A DNA stretch of 64,000 bases. Source: CAVPNY01 sp963706905. GTDB taxonomy: Bacteria > Chloroflexota > Anaerolineae > Anaerolineales > UBA4823. The stretch lies in NCBI GenBank assembly GCA_963706905.1, contig CAVPNY010000009.1, positions 496,001-560,000 on the forward strand, given 5' to 3'. Of the stretch, positions 42,278 to 52,403 are shown piece by piece. Under the pieces are notes generated by a model. The model had not been told where the DNA came from. It saw only the letters and a list, made by a program, of their open reading frames with translations, and made no database searches. The translations under genes and the position numbers were made by a program. The first letter of the stretch is position 1; each line of letters begins with the position of its first letter.

Positions 42278-42835
42278 ATGCTTAAAGACATTTACAACGA
42301 GGCCGAGACACGAATGAAAGGCGCCATCCAGGCTTTGGAGGAAGACCTGGCGGGCATTCGCACGGGAAGAGCTACCCCGGCGTTGGTTGAACGATTGCAG
42401 GTTGAATACTACGGTTCTCCAACCCCTCTAATCCAGCTGGCTAGCATTGGCGTCCCAGAACCACGCTCATTATTGATCAAACCCTTCGACGGTTCTACCC
42501 TGAAAGCCATTGAGCGCGCAATCCAGGCGTCTGAGTTGGGATTGACCCCTAATAACGATGGCAAGTCAATCCGTCTGAATTTACCACCCCTGACAGAAGA
42601 ACGCCGTAGAGATTTAGTCAAGATCGTCCATGCACGGGTTGAAGAAAGCCGCGTTGCAGTGCGGAACGTGAGGCGGGATATGATCCGGGACTTACACGAC
42701 TTTGAGAAAGAGAAAATGATCTCCGAAGACGAGCGGAAGCGCGGCGAGGAAGAACTACAGAAGATTACAGACCACACCATTGAACAAATCAACGCCGTCG
42801 GCGAACACAAGGAGAAAGAAATCCTGGAAGTTTGA
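42278..42835 (+). CDS. frr: Ribosome recycling factor
   Basis: 185 residues, usual size. Splits post-termination ribosomes with EF-G. 'GRATPALVERLQVEYYGSPT' (about 29-48) and 'RVEESRVAVRNVRRD' are diagnostic. Separated from pyrH by 112 bp, so it may have its own promoter. Confidence 0.96.
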   Translation: MLKDIYNEAETRMKGAIQALEEDLAGIRTGRATPALVERLQVEYYGSPTPLIQLASIGVPEPRSLLIKPFDGSTLKAIERAIQASELGLTPNNDGKSIRLNLPPLTEERRRDLVKIVHARVEESRVAVRNVRRDMIRDLHDFEKEKMISEDERKRGEEELQKITDHTIEQINAVGEHKEKEILEV

Positions 42836-42845
42836 CCGTGAGGCT

Positions 42846-43574
42846 ATGAACCGTAAAAAATCGTCTAATCAGCCAGAGCAAATTCCTACACATATCGCCA
42901 TCATCATGGATGGTAACGGCCGTTGGGCGCTCTCGCGTGGGCTGCCACGCCTGGCCGGGCATCGTGCCGGCACCGAGAATCTGCGCAGGGTAATTGAGGC
43001 TTGCATTGAGTTCGGCGTTCGTTACCTGACAATCTATGCCTTCTCAACGGAGAACTGGGGGAGACCGTTTGAGGAAGTCCAGGGCTTGATGCGCATTTTG
43101 GAGGATGTGATCGAACGCGAGCTACAAGAGCTCGATGACCAGGGAGTGCAGATCCGTCACATCGGCAGGTTGGAGGACTTGCGGCCATCCCTGCGAGCAA
43201 AGGTGCTGCAGGCAGTTGATCGTACGAAAGACAATGACAGTCTGGTGCTATGCGTCGCCTTGAATTATGGAGGGCGGGACGAGATCGTCTGCGCAATCAA
43301 GCGACTGATCGAGAGCGGCGTCCAGGCAGGAGAAGTCTCCGACAGCCTGGTCAGCCAATACCTTTTCACTGCCGGGGTGCCCGATCCAGATCTGATCATC
43401 CGCACCTCTGGTGAACTGCGCGGCAGCAATTTCTTGATCTGGCAAGGGGCGTACTCAGAATGGTATTTCACCCCCACCTTCTGGCCAGATTTTGACAAGA
43501 ATGAGCTGGCGAGCGCCATCGACGAATACAAACACCGCCAGCGCCGCTTCGGTCGCGTGGCTCAGACAGCCTGA
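42846..43574 (+). CDS. uppS: Undecaprenyl diphosphate synthase
   Basis: 242 residues. Makes the C55 lipid carrier for peptidoglycan. 'IAIIMDGNGRWA' (about 18-29) with the catalytic Asp, 'GHRAG', 'TIYAFSTENWGRP', and 'PDLIIRTSGELRGSNFLIWQ'. ATG at 42846, ten bases after frr. Confidence 0.95.
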   Translation: MNRKKSSNQPEQIPTHIAIIMDGNGRWALSRGLPRLAGHRAGTENLRRVIEACIEFGVRYLTIYAFSTENWGRPFEEVQGLMRILEDVIERELQELDDQGVQIRHIGRLEDLRPSLRAKVLQAVDRTKDNDSLVLCVALNYGGRDEIVCAIKRLIESGVQAGEVSDSLVSQYLFTAGVPDPDLIIRTSGELRGSNFLIWQGAYSEWYFTPTFWPDFDKNELASAIDEYKHRQRRFGRVAQTA

Positions 43575-43588
43575 GTTCCCTGTTCCAT

Positions 43589-44410
43589 ATGTTAAAAACA
43601 CGTGTCCTAGTTGCGATCATCCTGCTGCCAATCGGCCTGGTTGTTATCTACCTGGGCGGCTGGGTTTTCGCGGCCTTCATCGCCGTGGTGCTGGGTCTGG
43701 CTGCCTGGGAGTTCGCCCAACTTTTTCGGAAAAGCGGCTTCCACCCCGCCACCGCTATCATGGTTACTGGTGCACTGGCGTTGGCAGCCGGCCGGGCACT
43801 GGATGGATTTGAGAGCGCGCCATGGATCATCACATTGCTGATCCTGGCCAGCATGATCTACCATCTGGTGGCTTACGAGCGCGGTCGAGATCAGGCCGGC
43901 ACCGATTTCACCATCACCTTAAGCGGGACCTTGTACCTGGGCTGGCTGGGGGCTTATTTGATCTCGTTGCGTGCCCTGCCCGCCGGCGCCTGGCTGATCT
44001 GGCTGGTGCTGGCGGCCGTGTTTCTCGCCGATTCAGCGGCCTACTTTATCGGCCGGCGCTTTGGACAACATAAGCTCAGCCCACGCCTCAGCCCGAAGAA
44101 GACATGGGAGGGCTATGTGACCGGGGTGGTAGCCGGCACATTGGGCGCGGCGCTGGTAGCCTATCTCTGGAGCTTGTGGGCTGGTCCGAATTTTACCGTC
44201 ACTCTCTGGCAAGGCGCCTTGCTCGGCCTGGTGATCAGCGTGATCACAACCCTGGGCGACCTGGGCGAGAGCATGCTCAAGCGCCAGAGTGGCGTGAAGG
44301 ATTCGAGCAATTTGATCCCGGGGCACGGCGGGGTGTTCGACCGGATCGACTCCTGGCTGTGGGCAGCGCCGATCGGATTTTATTTCATCCTGTGGGTTGT
44401 TGGGGGATAG
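43589..44410 (+). CDS. cdsA: Phosphatidate cytidylyltransferase
   Basis: 273 residues with about eight membrane segments. Makes CDP-diacylglycerol. C-terminal signature 'KRQSGVKDSSNLIPGHGGVF' and 'DRIDS' (about 231-255). Last gene of the rpsB-cdsA cluster. Confidence 0.94.
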   Translation: MLKTRVLVAIILLPIGLVVIYLGGWVFAAFIAVVLGLAAWEFAQLFRKSGFHPATAIMVTGALALAAGRALDGFESAPWIITLLILASMIYHLVAYERGRDQAGTDFTITLSGTLYLGWLGAYLISLRALPAGAWLIWLVLAAVFLADSAAYFIGRRFGQHKLSPRLSPKKTWEGYVTGVVAGTLGAALVAYLWSLWAGPNFTVTLWQGALLGLVISVITTLGDLGESMLKRQSGVKDSSNLIPGHGGVFDRIDSWLWAAPIGFYFILWVVGG

Positions 44411-44418
44411 ACAAGTCT

Positions 44419-44913
44419 TTATTCAGACGAGTAGGGGGCTTTAGAGTCAATATTGCCAACAAAGTCCGGCAGCTTCGGGTGGCCTAACATCTGCCGCACA
44501 GCCATCGCCTCTCCCAGATGGTACCAGTAATGATAAGTCGTGCGCAGCAGGAAGGTGCCGATATTGGAGAAGCCTTCCGCCAAGGGAAGCTGGAGCGTCT
44601 CGGCAGTCAGGCTATCCAGCCAGGGGTCGGCTGCTTTAGTGACTGCTCGCCAGATCGCCCAGATTTCATCCAACGCAGGCGTACTGGCCGGCTTGCCATA
44701 TGCCAGTTTCTCATTCAACTCGGGATAGAGCAGCTTGCCCTGCGCCCGATAGAGCCAATAGCGCTGTTCCTGCCAGGCCAGGTGGCCAATTATCCAGCTA
44801 ATGCTGTTCATGGGCAGCAGGCGCTGGGTGGCATCATCTTTAGGAAGGCGGGCCAGGCCGCGCACAAACTCACTGCGGGAAAAACGTAATTGCCGGACCA
44901 GAGCATGAGCCAT
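44419..44913 (-). CDS. DinB-family protein
   Basis: 164 residues forming a four-helix bundle of the DinB/YfiT type. Metal-ligand histidines are likely in 'IIGHLAWQEQRYW' (about 43-55) and 'YHYWYHLGEAMAVR' (about 130-143). Family members include thiol-dependent transferases; substrate here unknown. ATG at 44913 with GGAG upstream. Convergent with cdsA. Confidence 0.8.
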   Translation of the reverse strand: MAHALVRQLRFSRSEFVRGLARLPKDDATQRLLPMNSISWIIGHLAWQEQRYWLYRAQGKLLYPELNEKLAYGKPASTPALDEIWAIWRAVTKAADPWLDSLTAETLQLPLAEGFSNIGTFLLRTTYHYWYHLGEAMAVRQMLGHPKLPDFVGNIDSKAPYSSE

Positions 44914-45132
44914 CACTGATCTCCTTTATCTATTGAGCAGTCTAATATCGCCGTAGTCTGGTGATCTTGTAGTTCTATATGCTCCCTACTAAAATCTCTG
45001 CTGGCCAGAGAGCCAGGCACGTACGGGCTAAGAAAATTTTCCACGAAAATAATGGGAAATAGCTCTTCGTAAGCTCATAATATCAGAAAGCTCGGTAAAT
45101 AACTCTCCTGATTGCGACAATTCTCCAGCATC

Positions 45133-45510
45133 TTATTGTCGTGCAAATAGAATGAACTGAGTGATGAAGTATGTAAGAACCCCGATGGATAAAGCCAGGG
45201 GGCCTGTGACGAATGACGTACCCCAAAGGGTAGAGGCTTGCATTGAGATCACAAATAACAAGATGCCAACAACGACGGCAGTGATCAGAGCAATTCGTTG
45301 GATCTGCCGCCCATGCTCATCACGGCGAAGCGGAGTTAGCGGGTGGCTGGGATCAACAAGAAACCAACCACTGTGCAAATACAACACAAACAGCCCGAAA
45401 AGGACGATCGCTAAGACGAATGCTTTCCAGGTAAGCCCCATCACCAGGATGGCAAAGATTGCACTCAAGGCAGCTCTGGAAAGATAGTAGGGGATAAATT
45501 CTCTTTTCAT
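45133..45510 (-). CDS. Membrane partner of XRE regulator, hypothetical
   Basis: 125 residues with four hydrophobic segments (about 8-25, 28-47, 74-92, 98-121). Starts 5 bp after the small XRE regulator gene, the frequent 'HTH + small membrane protein' pairing. Function not recognised. Confidence 0.65.
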   Translation of the reverse strand: MKREFIPYYLSRAALSAIFAILVMGLTWKAFVLAIVLFGLFVLYLHSGWFLVDPSHPLTPLRRDEHGRQIQRIALITAVVVGILLFVISMQASTLWGTSFVTGPLALSIGVLTYFITQFILFARQ

Positions 45511-45515
45511 TAGAT

Positions 45516-45725
45516 TTACTCCTTAATCCAAAAGAGGCGCTCAACCGGCACGTTAAGGGCTGCACTGAGCCGCAGGGCGGTTTCGATCGAGGGGAGGAAA
45601 TGCCCCTTCTCGATGGAGATGATCGATTGCCGCGCAACCCCAACTCGTTCAGCCAACTGATCTTGTGTCAATCCGAGTTCAGTGCGAAATTCTCGAACCC
45701 GATTATCTATAATGTTGCTTGTCAT
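45516..45725 (-). CDS. Small XRE-family transcriptional regulator
   Basis: 69 residues, almost entirely one Cro/C1-type helix-turn-helix ('LTQDQLAERVGVARQSIISI', then 'IEKGHFLPSIETALRLSAAL'). ATG at 45725 lies about one base from the predicted transcription start, so the mRNA is probably leaderless. Inverted repeats around its promoter suggest autoregulation. Confidence 0.88.
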   Translation of the reverse strand: MTSNIIDNRVREFRTELGLTQDQLAERVGVARQSIISIEKGHFLPSIETALRLSAALNVPVERLFWIKE

Positions 45726-45728
45726 AAT

Positions 45729-45772
45729 GTAAAGTATACATGACTTTTTGAAATATGTCAAGTACACTTTAC
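45729..45772 (-). promoter_or_regulatory. XRE promoter with flanking inverted repeats
   Basis: Minus-strand TTGACA (45756-45761), exact 17-base spacer, TATACT (45733-45738). GTAAAGTATAC at 45729-45739 and GTACACTTTAC at 45762-45772 form an inverted repeat with one mismatch; one arm covers the -10, the other abuts the -35. A likely autorepressor operator. Confidence 0.7.
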
Positions 45773-45811
45773 GTTTTTGTGATCAAGGATAGGTAACAGA
45801 ATTACTCCGAT

Positions 45812-45840
45812 TTGACAACCCATACTCATCATGGTATCAT
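45812..45840 (+). promoter_or_regulatory. metK promoter
   Basis: TTGACA (45812-45817), 17-base spacer, TATCAT (45835-45840). Predicted start about 45847, just ahead of the SAM-I aptamer. Confidence 0.75.
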
Positions 45841-45870
45841 CCGTCTTACAAACACATAGCCTTTTCGGCG

Positions 45871-46024
<154 letters not shown>

Positions 46025-46045
46025 GGCCTGAGTTGCCTTTTACTG

Positions 46046-46073
46046 CCCTTTCACGACCGAGAGGGTATTTTTT
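46046..46073 (+). terminator. SAM riboswitch terminator
   Basis: Seven-base stem CCCTTTC/GAGAGGG (46046-46052, 46059-46065) followed by TATTTTTTC, ending 20 bp before the metK ATG. Transcription-attenuation platform for the S-box. Confidence 0.8.
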
Positions 46074-46092
46074 CTTAACGGAGGCAGTAAGT

Positions 46093-47331
<1,239 letters not shown>

Positions 47332-47363
47332 ATAGAAAGAGGATGTAGCGAATTCCAAATATA

Positions 47364-50327
47364 CTACCACTCGCTCAATTTCCAGATCTCCGGACCCTGT
47401 TCGCCAGCTTCGACACCGATCTCGGCAAAAATCATCACAGACTTGCGCAGGTAATCCTTGGCTTCGGGCTCACGCCCGGCGGCGTGCAACAAGTCCGCCA
47501 GGTTATTGAGCAAAGCCGCTTCCCTATGCCGATCTCCCTGTTGGGAACACAGGTTTAGAGCCGACTGAGTTAATTCAACAGCTTTATCGAGCTGATTCTG
47601 ATCGCGAGCTACCAGCGCCAGATTGTTGAGCGCAGCAGCCTGCCGATTTGGCTCTCCAAGCTCCTGTGCGGCATGCAAGCTATGATTTAATTGATCGAGG
47701 GCTTCATCCAGATTGCCGCGCGCCCGCGCCAGCATGCCCAGTATATTATAGGTTTGCGCCAGGGCGCGCGGATTTTTAGTTCTCTGGGCCAGATCGAGCG
47801 ACTGGCGCGCCAAGCTTTGCGCCTGGACATCGTCGCCGCGCCGGTGGGCGGTCAGACTCCAATCCGCCAGGATCAACGCCTGCAAAGATAGGTCATCTCC
47901 CTTCTCCGAATGCTCCAGACCAACCTGAAAATAGGATTCCGCCAACTGCCACTCACCTTTGCGCGCCAGCACCTTGCCCAGTTTGTGCTCCAATCTGGCG
48001 ATCTGGGGCGTGGCGCAAAATGCGGCTGCAGTCTCGTAGCTGTGGATAGCAGCCGTGTATTCCCCCAGCAGAGTATAGAGATCGCCAATGATTTCGTGTA
48101 ATCCGGCTGAGTCTGGATAGCCCGCAGCCAGAGCAGCCTGGAAATGGACTAGCGCAGCGCGGTTGGCATACAGCAAACGACTCTGCTCACCGGCCTGCTT
48201 GAAATATTCAGCGGCCTGGTTGCTTTGCCCGGCCTGATGCAAATGGTAAGCAACCTGAGCGGCTACTTTGCCCTGCTCTCGCCGGCCGCGCGCCGCGTTG
48301 AGCAAGGCATCGGCGATGCGCCGGTGAAGCAGCTGGCGACGCGCCAGGCTGATCTCTTGCGAGATCAGTTGACGCAGTTTTTCATGGGCAAAGTCGTAAG
48401 TTGACTCACAAGCTGTTGCCAACTGGTTGCATTCAATGATCAGATTGTTTGACAGCAGAGTTTCCAGGCCGCTGACAGTTTCCAGGTCACTGCGCCCACT
48501 GGCTTCTTTCAAGATCACATAATCAAATGAGCGTCCAATCAGGGCTGCCGTGCTGAGCAACTGGCGGGCGATCTCGTCCAGAGCATTCACCTGCGCCTGC
48601 CACACCAAACGTACATCCCCAGGCAGATTAATCTGCTGGGCCGGCACCTGGGCAGGGGACTGGAGCACCGAATTGAGGTACGAAACGGCGTAGAGCGGCA
48701 ACCCCTCGCTTTCCTGGTAAAGTCGCTGGCTAAGCTGCTCCCCAAATGTAGCCGGTACTCCTGGGAGGGCATGGACCAACGCATCAATATCAGCTGCGCT
48801 CAATAATCCAAGCTGGAAGTGGGTGCCGCGTTTTTCGCGCTGCGCTTCAGCCAGCATATGCAGGATTTGGGCACGACTATCGGTTAACCCGCCGCGCCAG
48901 GTCAGGAGTAGCAATAGTTCTGAATTTCTTAAACGCCGGGTAATATACATCAGCAATTCCAACGAGTCAGAATCAGCCCATTGGAGGTCGTCCAGGAAGA
49001 CGATCCCTGGCACGGGACCGACCAGCAAGTTCATCAGAACCTGGCGCAGGCCCTCAAAGAAACGACTTTGCTCCCCCGGGCTATCCAGCGGTGCAGGGGC
49101 AGGCAACTCTGGAAAGAGACTGATTATCTCCGGCTGCAGCCGGGCTGCCTCCGCCAACCAGTGGACAGGCAATTTTTCCAGCCTCTCGCCGGCTTTTTTA
49201 TCCTTGAATAGTAAACCCAGCCCCTCGGTAATAGGACTGAAAGCCAGGTTGGTCTCGCCTTCATAGCAGCGTGCCTGGAAAACCTGAGCGCCCAGCGAGC
49301 TGGCATGGGTGACGAACTCCTCCGCCAGGCGTGTTTTACCGATGCCAGCCTCGCCTTCTAATAACACCAGCCAGCCGTTGTGCCGGACGGCGCTGTGGCA
49401 TAAGACCAGCGTTTGCCACTCGTCCGCCCGACCGATCAGCGGAAAAGTAAAGCCAGGCAAAGATCCTTCCAGGGGCGATTGCGCCGCTTGAGTTTTCACA
49501 GCCTCTGCCTGCTCCATAAGCATGCCTTCGGTTGAGCTTGACTCCAGGGCAACGGGGGGTAACGCAAGCTGGTTTCCCAGAATTTGCTGGAACAATTGAG
49601 TCGTCTCGTCCAGGGGCAGCACCCCGATCTCCTGTTCCAGGATGCGCACACACTCGCGATACTGGCGCAGGGCGGCATTGCGCTGTCCGGACCAAGCATA
49701 CAAGCGCATCAATTGGCGGTGGGCCTCTTCGCGCAACACATCAAGCGACAACCAGCGGCGGGCGCTGGCGATGGCCGCCTCGAATTCGCCGCGCCTGGCG
49801 TGGGCTGATGTCAACTGATCCAGGACCCAGGCCAGCTCCTGGCGTAGCCCGTCCGCCTGAAAAAACTGCCAGTCATCGAAAGCAGCGCTGTCGCGCAAGC
49901 CGAAACCGCTCAAGAAATCGCCGCGGTACAACTCGGCAGCCTGAACCAGATCGTCCAGACAACTGGCGCAGCCAGCAATCGAGGGATGAGCGTGCGTTTT
50001 GCTATGTTTAACCAAACTTCGAAAAACGAGTGCATCCACCCAAATATCAGCGCCAGGCGCCAGCCCAATATTCTCATAATTAGCTTCCAGGAGAGGCTCA
50101 CCGATGCCCTTGCGCAGGGCTGACAAAGTGCGGCGTAAAGCCGCCCGAGCGCTGGAGGTATCGCTTTCCGGCCACAACAGGGCCGCCAGCGAGTCGCGCC
50201 GGGCGGACTCTCCGGTAACCGCCAGGTATGCCAACAGGGCGTCTGCCTTGCGGGTGTCAAATTCCACGCTGTGCCCGTCGCGTTCGAGGCGGATGGTCCC
50301 CAACAAATAGATCTTCAAATCGGTCAA
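47364..50327 (-). CDS. SARP-type regulator: BTAD, AAA ATPase and TPR repeats
   Basis: About 987 residues. Order: winged-helix DNA-binding domain (about 1-95, 'ARAALRRTLSALRKGIG'), bacterial transcriptional activation domain (about 100-250), AAA/NACHT-like ATPase with Walker A GEAGIGKT and Walker B IVFLDDLQWAD, then TPR repeats (about 690-970, 'YETAAAFC', 'ALNNLALVARDQNQLDKAVE'). Such AfsR-like proteins activate transcription by binding direct repeats near -35. TTG at 50327 has GGGAGGAG upstream and is preferred; no ATG fits. Divergent from the sensor array, whose promoter carries a direct repeat. Confidence 0.88.
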   Translation of the reverse strand: MTDLKIYLLGTIRLERDGHSVEFDTRKADALLAYLAVTGESARRDSLAALLWPESDTSSARAALRRTLSALRKGIGEPLLEANYENIGLAPGADIWVDALVFRSLVKHSKTHAHPSIAGCASCLDDLVQAAELYRGDFLSGFGLRDSAAFDDWQFFQADGLRQELAWVLDQLTSAHARRGEFEAAIASARRWLSLDVLREEAHRQLMRLYAWSGQRNAALRQYRECVRILEQEIGVLPLDETTQLFQQILGNQLALPPVALESSSTEGMLMEQAEAVKTQAAQSPLEGSLPGFTFPLIGRADEWQTLVLCHSAVRHNGWLVLLEGEAGIGKTRLAEEFVTHASSLGAQVFQARCYEGETNLAFSPITEGLGLLFKDKKAGERLEKLPVHWLAEAARLQPEIISLFPELPAPAPLDSPGEQSRFFEGLRQVLMNLLVGPVPGIVFLDDLQWADSDSLELLMYITRRLRNSELLLLLTWRGGLTDSRAQILHMLAEAQREKRGTHFQLGLLSAADIDALVHALPGVPATFGEQLSQRLYQESEGLPLYAVSYLNSVLQSPAQVPAQQINLPGDVRLVWQAQVNALDEIARQLLSTAALIGRSFDYVILKEASGRSDLETVSGLETLLSNNLIIECNQLATACESTYDFAHEKLRQLISQEISLARRQLLHRRIADALLNAARGRREQGKVAAQVAYHLHQAGQSNQAAEYFKQAGEQSRLLYANRAALVHFQAALAAGYPDSAGLHEIIGDLYTLLGEYTAAIHSYETAAAFCATPQIARLEHKLGKVLARKGEWQLAESYFQVGLEHSEKGDDLSLQALILADWSLTAHRRGDDVQAQSLARQSLDLAQRTKNPRALAQTYNILGMLARARGNLDEALDQLNHSLHAAQELGEPNRQAAALNNLALVARDQNQLDKAVELTQSALNLCSQQGDRHREAALLNNLADLLHAAGREPEAKDYLRKSVMIFAEIGVEAGEQGPEIWKLSEW

Positions 50328-50375
50328 ATGCAGCTCCTCCCTCAATCGTCCATTTTACATTAGTTTTGGTTTTTT

Positions 50376-50420
50376 CGTAACGGTTACCGTAACGCTTACG
50401 AGATGACCGGCAGGTATATT
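50376..50420 (+). promoter_or_regulatory. Sensor-array promoter with CGTAACG direct repeat
   Basis: CGTAACG at 50376-50382 and 50388-50394 (12-bp period), then exactly 20 bases to TATATT (50415-50420). The second heptamer overlaps the -35 position, as SARP activator sites do. The same repeat and spacing recur at 62019-62063. Confidence 0.65.
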
Positions 50421-50465
50421 AAGAGAAATAATCGATAATCTGGGTAGAAATGAGGATTATTTCAA

Positions 50466-50933
50466 ATGAAAAACTCCAGTATTTTAACAAATGACAAACT
50501 CCAGGCTGGGGATGCGGCGGTGAAAGGGCTTTTCAACGGGTTCATCGCCGGGATTGGGATGGCGGTCGTGCTGGTGGCAGCTGGCCTGGTAAGCGGCGTT
50601 CTGGCAGCCAGCACACTCGCCCATTTTACTCCAACCCCTAACAGCAGTCTGCTAACCGGCGTCCTGGCTCATCTGGCAGTCTCGGGCATCTATGGGTTGG
50701 TGTTTGGCCTGTTGTGGAGCACCATCCTGCGCTGGATGCGAGTGGATTCCGGCCTCTGGCAGGCCATCCTGGCCGGGACGGCCTACGGGTTGCTGCTCTG
50801 GTTGGGGGCGCAATTCATCCTGCTGCCCACCACAGGAGCGGCACTGGGATCTCTGCCAGCGGGCCAATTTCTCTTCGCCCACCTGGTTTATGGACTGGTG
50901 CTGGGCTGGCTGTTCGGGCGCGGTAACAGTTAA
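50466..50933 (+). CDS. Four-TM membrane protein, first gene of sensor operon
   Basis: 155 residues with four hydrophobic segments (about 22-48, 62-85, 95-118, 130-150) and short loops. Not recognised; not a member of the paralogous sensor family because it lacks the shared C-terminal module. First gene after the CGTAACG promoter. Confidence 0.65.
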   Translation: MKNSSILTNDKLQAGDAAVKGLFNGFIAGIGMAVVLVAAGLVSGVLAASTLAHFTPTPNSSLLTGVLAHLAVSGIYGLVFGLLWSTILRWMRVDSGLWQAILAGTAYGLLLWLGAQFILLPTTGAALGSLPAGQFLFAHLVYGLVLGWLFGRGNS

Positions 50934-50990
50934 ACCACGAGGATGGAGAACGGATTTCTAGGAACAAGAGATGAATAACAAGGAAAAGGC

Positions 50991-52403
50991 GTGAATCAAT
51001 CCCTGGCTAAGCCTCATGCCTTCAACCGGAATAGCTGGCTGCTCCTGGGTTTTGGGCTGGCGTTAATCGTTATTTGCGCTGCTCAGCTTGGCTACCGCCT
51101 GGCGCAACCTACCGATGGCTGGTTACTGACCAGCGATCCAGGAGCCGCTATATTCGACTTTAACATGCTGGGGACAGCCTCCCCCATCCATCCAAACGAT
51201 CAGTTGCTGTCTATGGTGGGGGTGCCCTATGACACGCTCGGCACGCTTTTCCGGATCGCAGATCTGCGCCCCGCTGGCTGGCAGGCTGGGGAAACAGTGC
51301 CTTACACAATCCGGCGGGAAAGCCAGGTATTAAGTCTGGATGTACCCTTATATCACTGGACAGTCGCAGCGATCCTGCCGACCTTGATCGAACCCTTTGT
51401 GTTCGTTGCGCTGTTGCTTCTCGGCGTGAGTGGGTATGCTTTCCTGAAAAGGTCGCAAGATTGGGGGGCGCGTGCCCTGTTCCTTTTCAGCGTCAGCCTT
51501 TTTTGCACTGGCTTGAGCAGCATAATCAACCAAACGACCGATGTGCTCCTGCCCACAATCCTTCTATCAAGCTTTTTCTCTTTTCTTATCTTCGGAATAC
51601 TCATATTCCCCAGCTTCTTAATCCTGGCCCTGTCATTCCCCAAACAGAAACGGTTTGTCAGCCAGCACCCTAATCTTACGATATTTGGCGTGTACGCAGC
51701 CACACCTTTATTAATGATCATCACAGGCAATTTAGGCATTGGGTGGATTACTGTGATCGTCTTTGCCTTGTTGAGCCTGGCGGCAGTAATCCACAGTGCG
51801 GTAGCCACAAAAGATGCTGTCGGTCGCGCTCAGATCCGCTGGGCAGTTACCGGCGTCGCCATAGGCGCTGCAGGCTTTATCATCAATAATCTGCTTGCCT
51901 TGAGCTACGCAGCCAATCCAGTCCAGGTCAACCTGCCCCGCTTCGTTATAGAGCTGCCGTTCACCATCGGGATCCTGGCACCGGCATTGGGATTTGCCAT
52001 CGCCATCCTGCGCTACCGGCTATTTGATATCGATGTAATCATCCTCAAGACGCTGGTTTACGCGGCGCTAACCGCCACACTGGCGCTGGTCTTCTTCGGC
52101 GGGGTGACGCTGCTGCAACAGGTGGTCGGGCAGATAACCGGAACAGAAGACTCACCGATCATAATCGTTATCTCCACCTTGCTGATCGCGGCCCTGTTCA
52201 CCCCGCTGCGCAGGCGCATCCAGGACTTCATCGACCGGCGCTTCTACCGGCAGAAATATAGCGCCGAGCTGGCATTAGAGGAGTTTGCTGAAAGCGCGCG
52301 TAACGAGACAGACTTAGAGGCTCTGACAGGCAAGCTGGTCGAAGTAATCAGTCAGACGATGCAGCCGGAGAGCGTCACGCTATGGCTCAAGGAAACCAAA
52401 TGA
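50991..52403 (+). CDS. Sensor paralogue A: PDZ-like domain plus multi-TM, kinase-less
   Basis: 470 residues. TM1 (about 17-38), an extracytoplasmic PDZ-like domain (about 45-118, 'PIHPNDQLLSMVGVPYDTLG'), six or more membrane segments, 'RAQIRW' (about 280), then the shared C-terminal module from about residue 338: 'ILRYRLFDIDVI', two membrane segments, 'FIDRRFYRQKY', 'ETDLEALTGKLVEV' and 'MQPESVTLWL'. It ends there: no DHp, HATPase, GGDEF or phosphatase. GTG start with AAGGAAAAGG upstream. Predicted to sense an external signal and act through other proteins. Confidence 0.75.
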   Translation: MNQSLAKPHAFNRNSWLLLGFGLALIVICAAQLGYRLAQPTDGWLLTSDPGAAIFDFNMLGTASPIHPNDQLLSMVGVPYDTLGTLFRIADLRPAGWQAGETVPYTIRRESQVLSLDVPLYHWTVAAILPTLIEPFVFVALLLLGVSGYAFLKRSQDWGARALFLFSVSLFCTGLSSIINQTTDVLLPTILLSSFFSFLIFGILIFPSFLILALSFPKQKRFVSQHPNLTIFGVYAATPLLMIITGNLGIGWITVIVFALLSLAAVIHSAVATKDAVGRAQIRWAVTGVAIGAAGFIINNLLALSYAANPVQVNLPRFVIELPFTIGILAPALGFAIAILRYRLFDIDVIILKTLVYAALTATLALVFFGGVTLLQQVVGQITGTEDSPIIIVISTLLIAALFTPLRRRIQDFIDRRFYRQKYSAELALEEFAESARNETDLEALTGKLVEVISQTMQPESVTLWLKETK

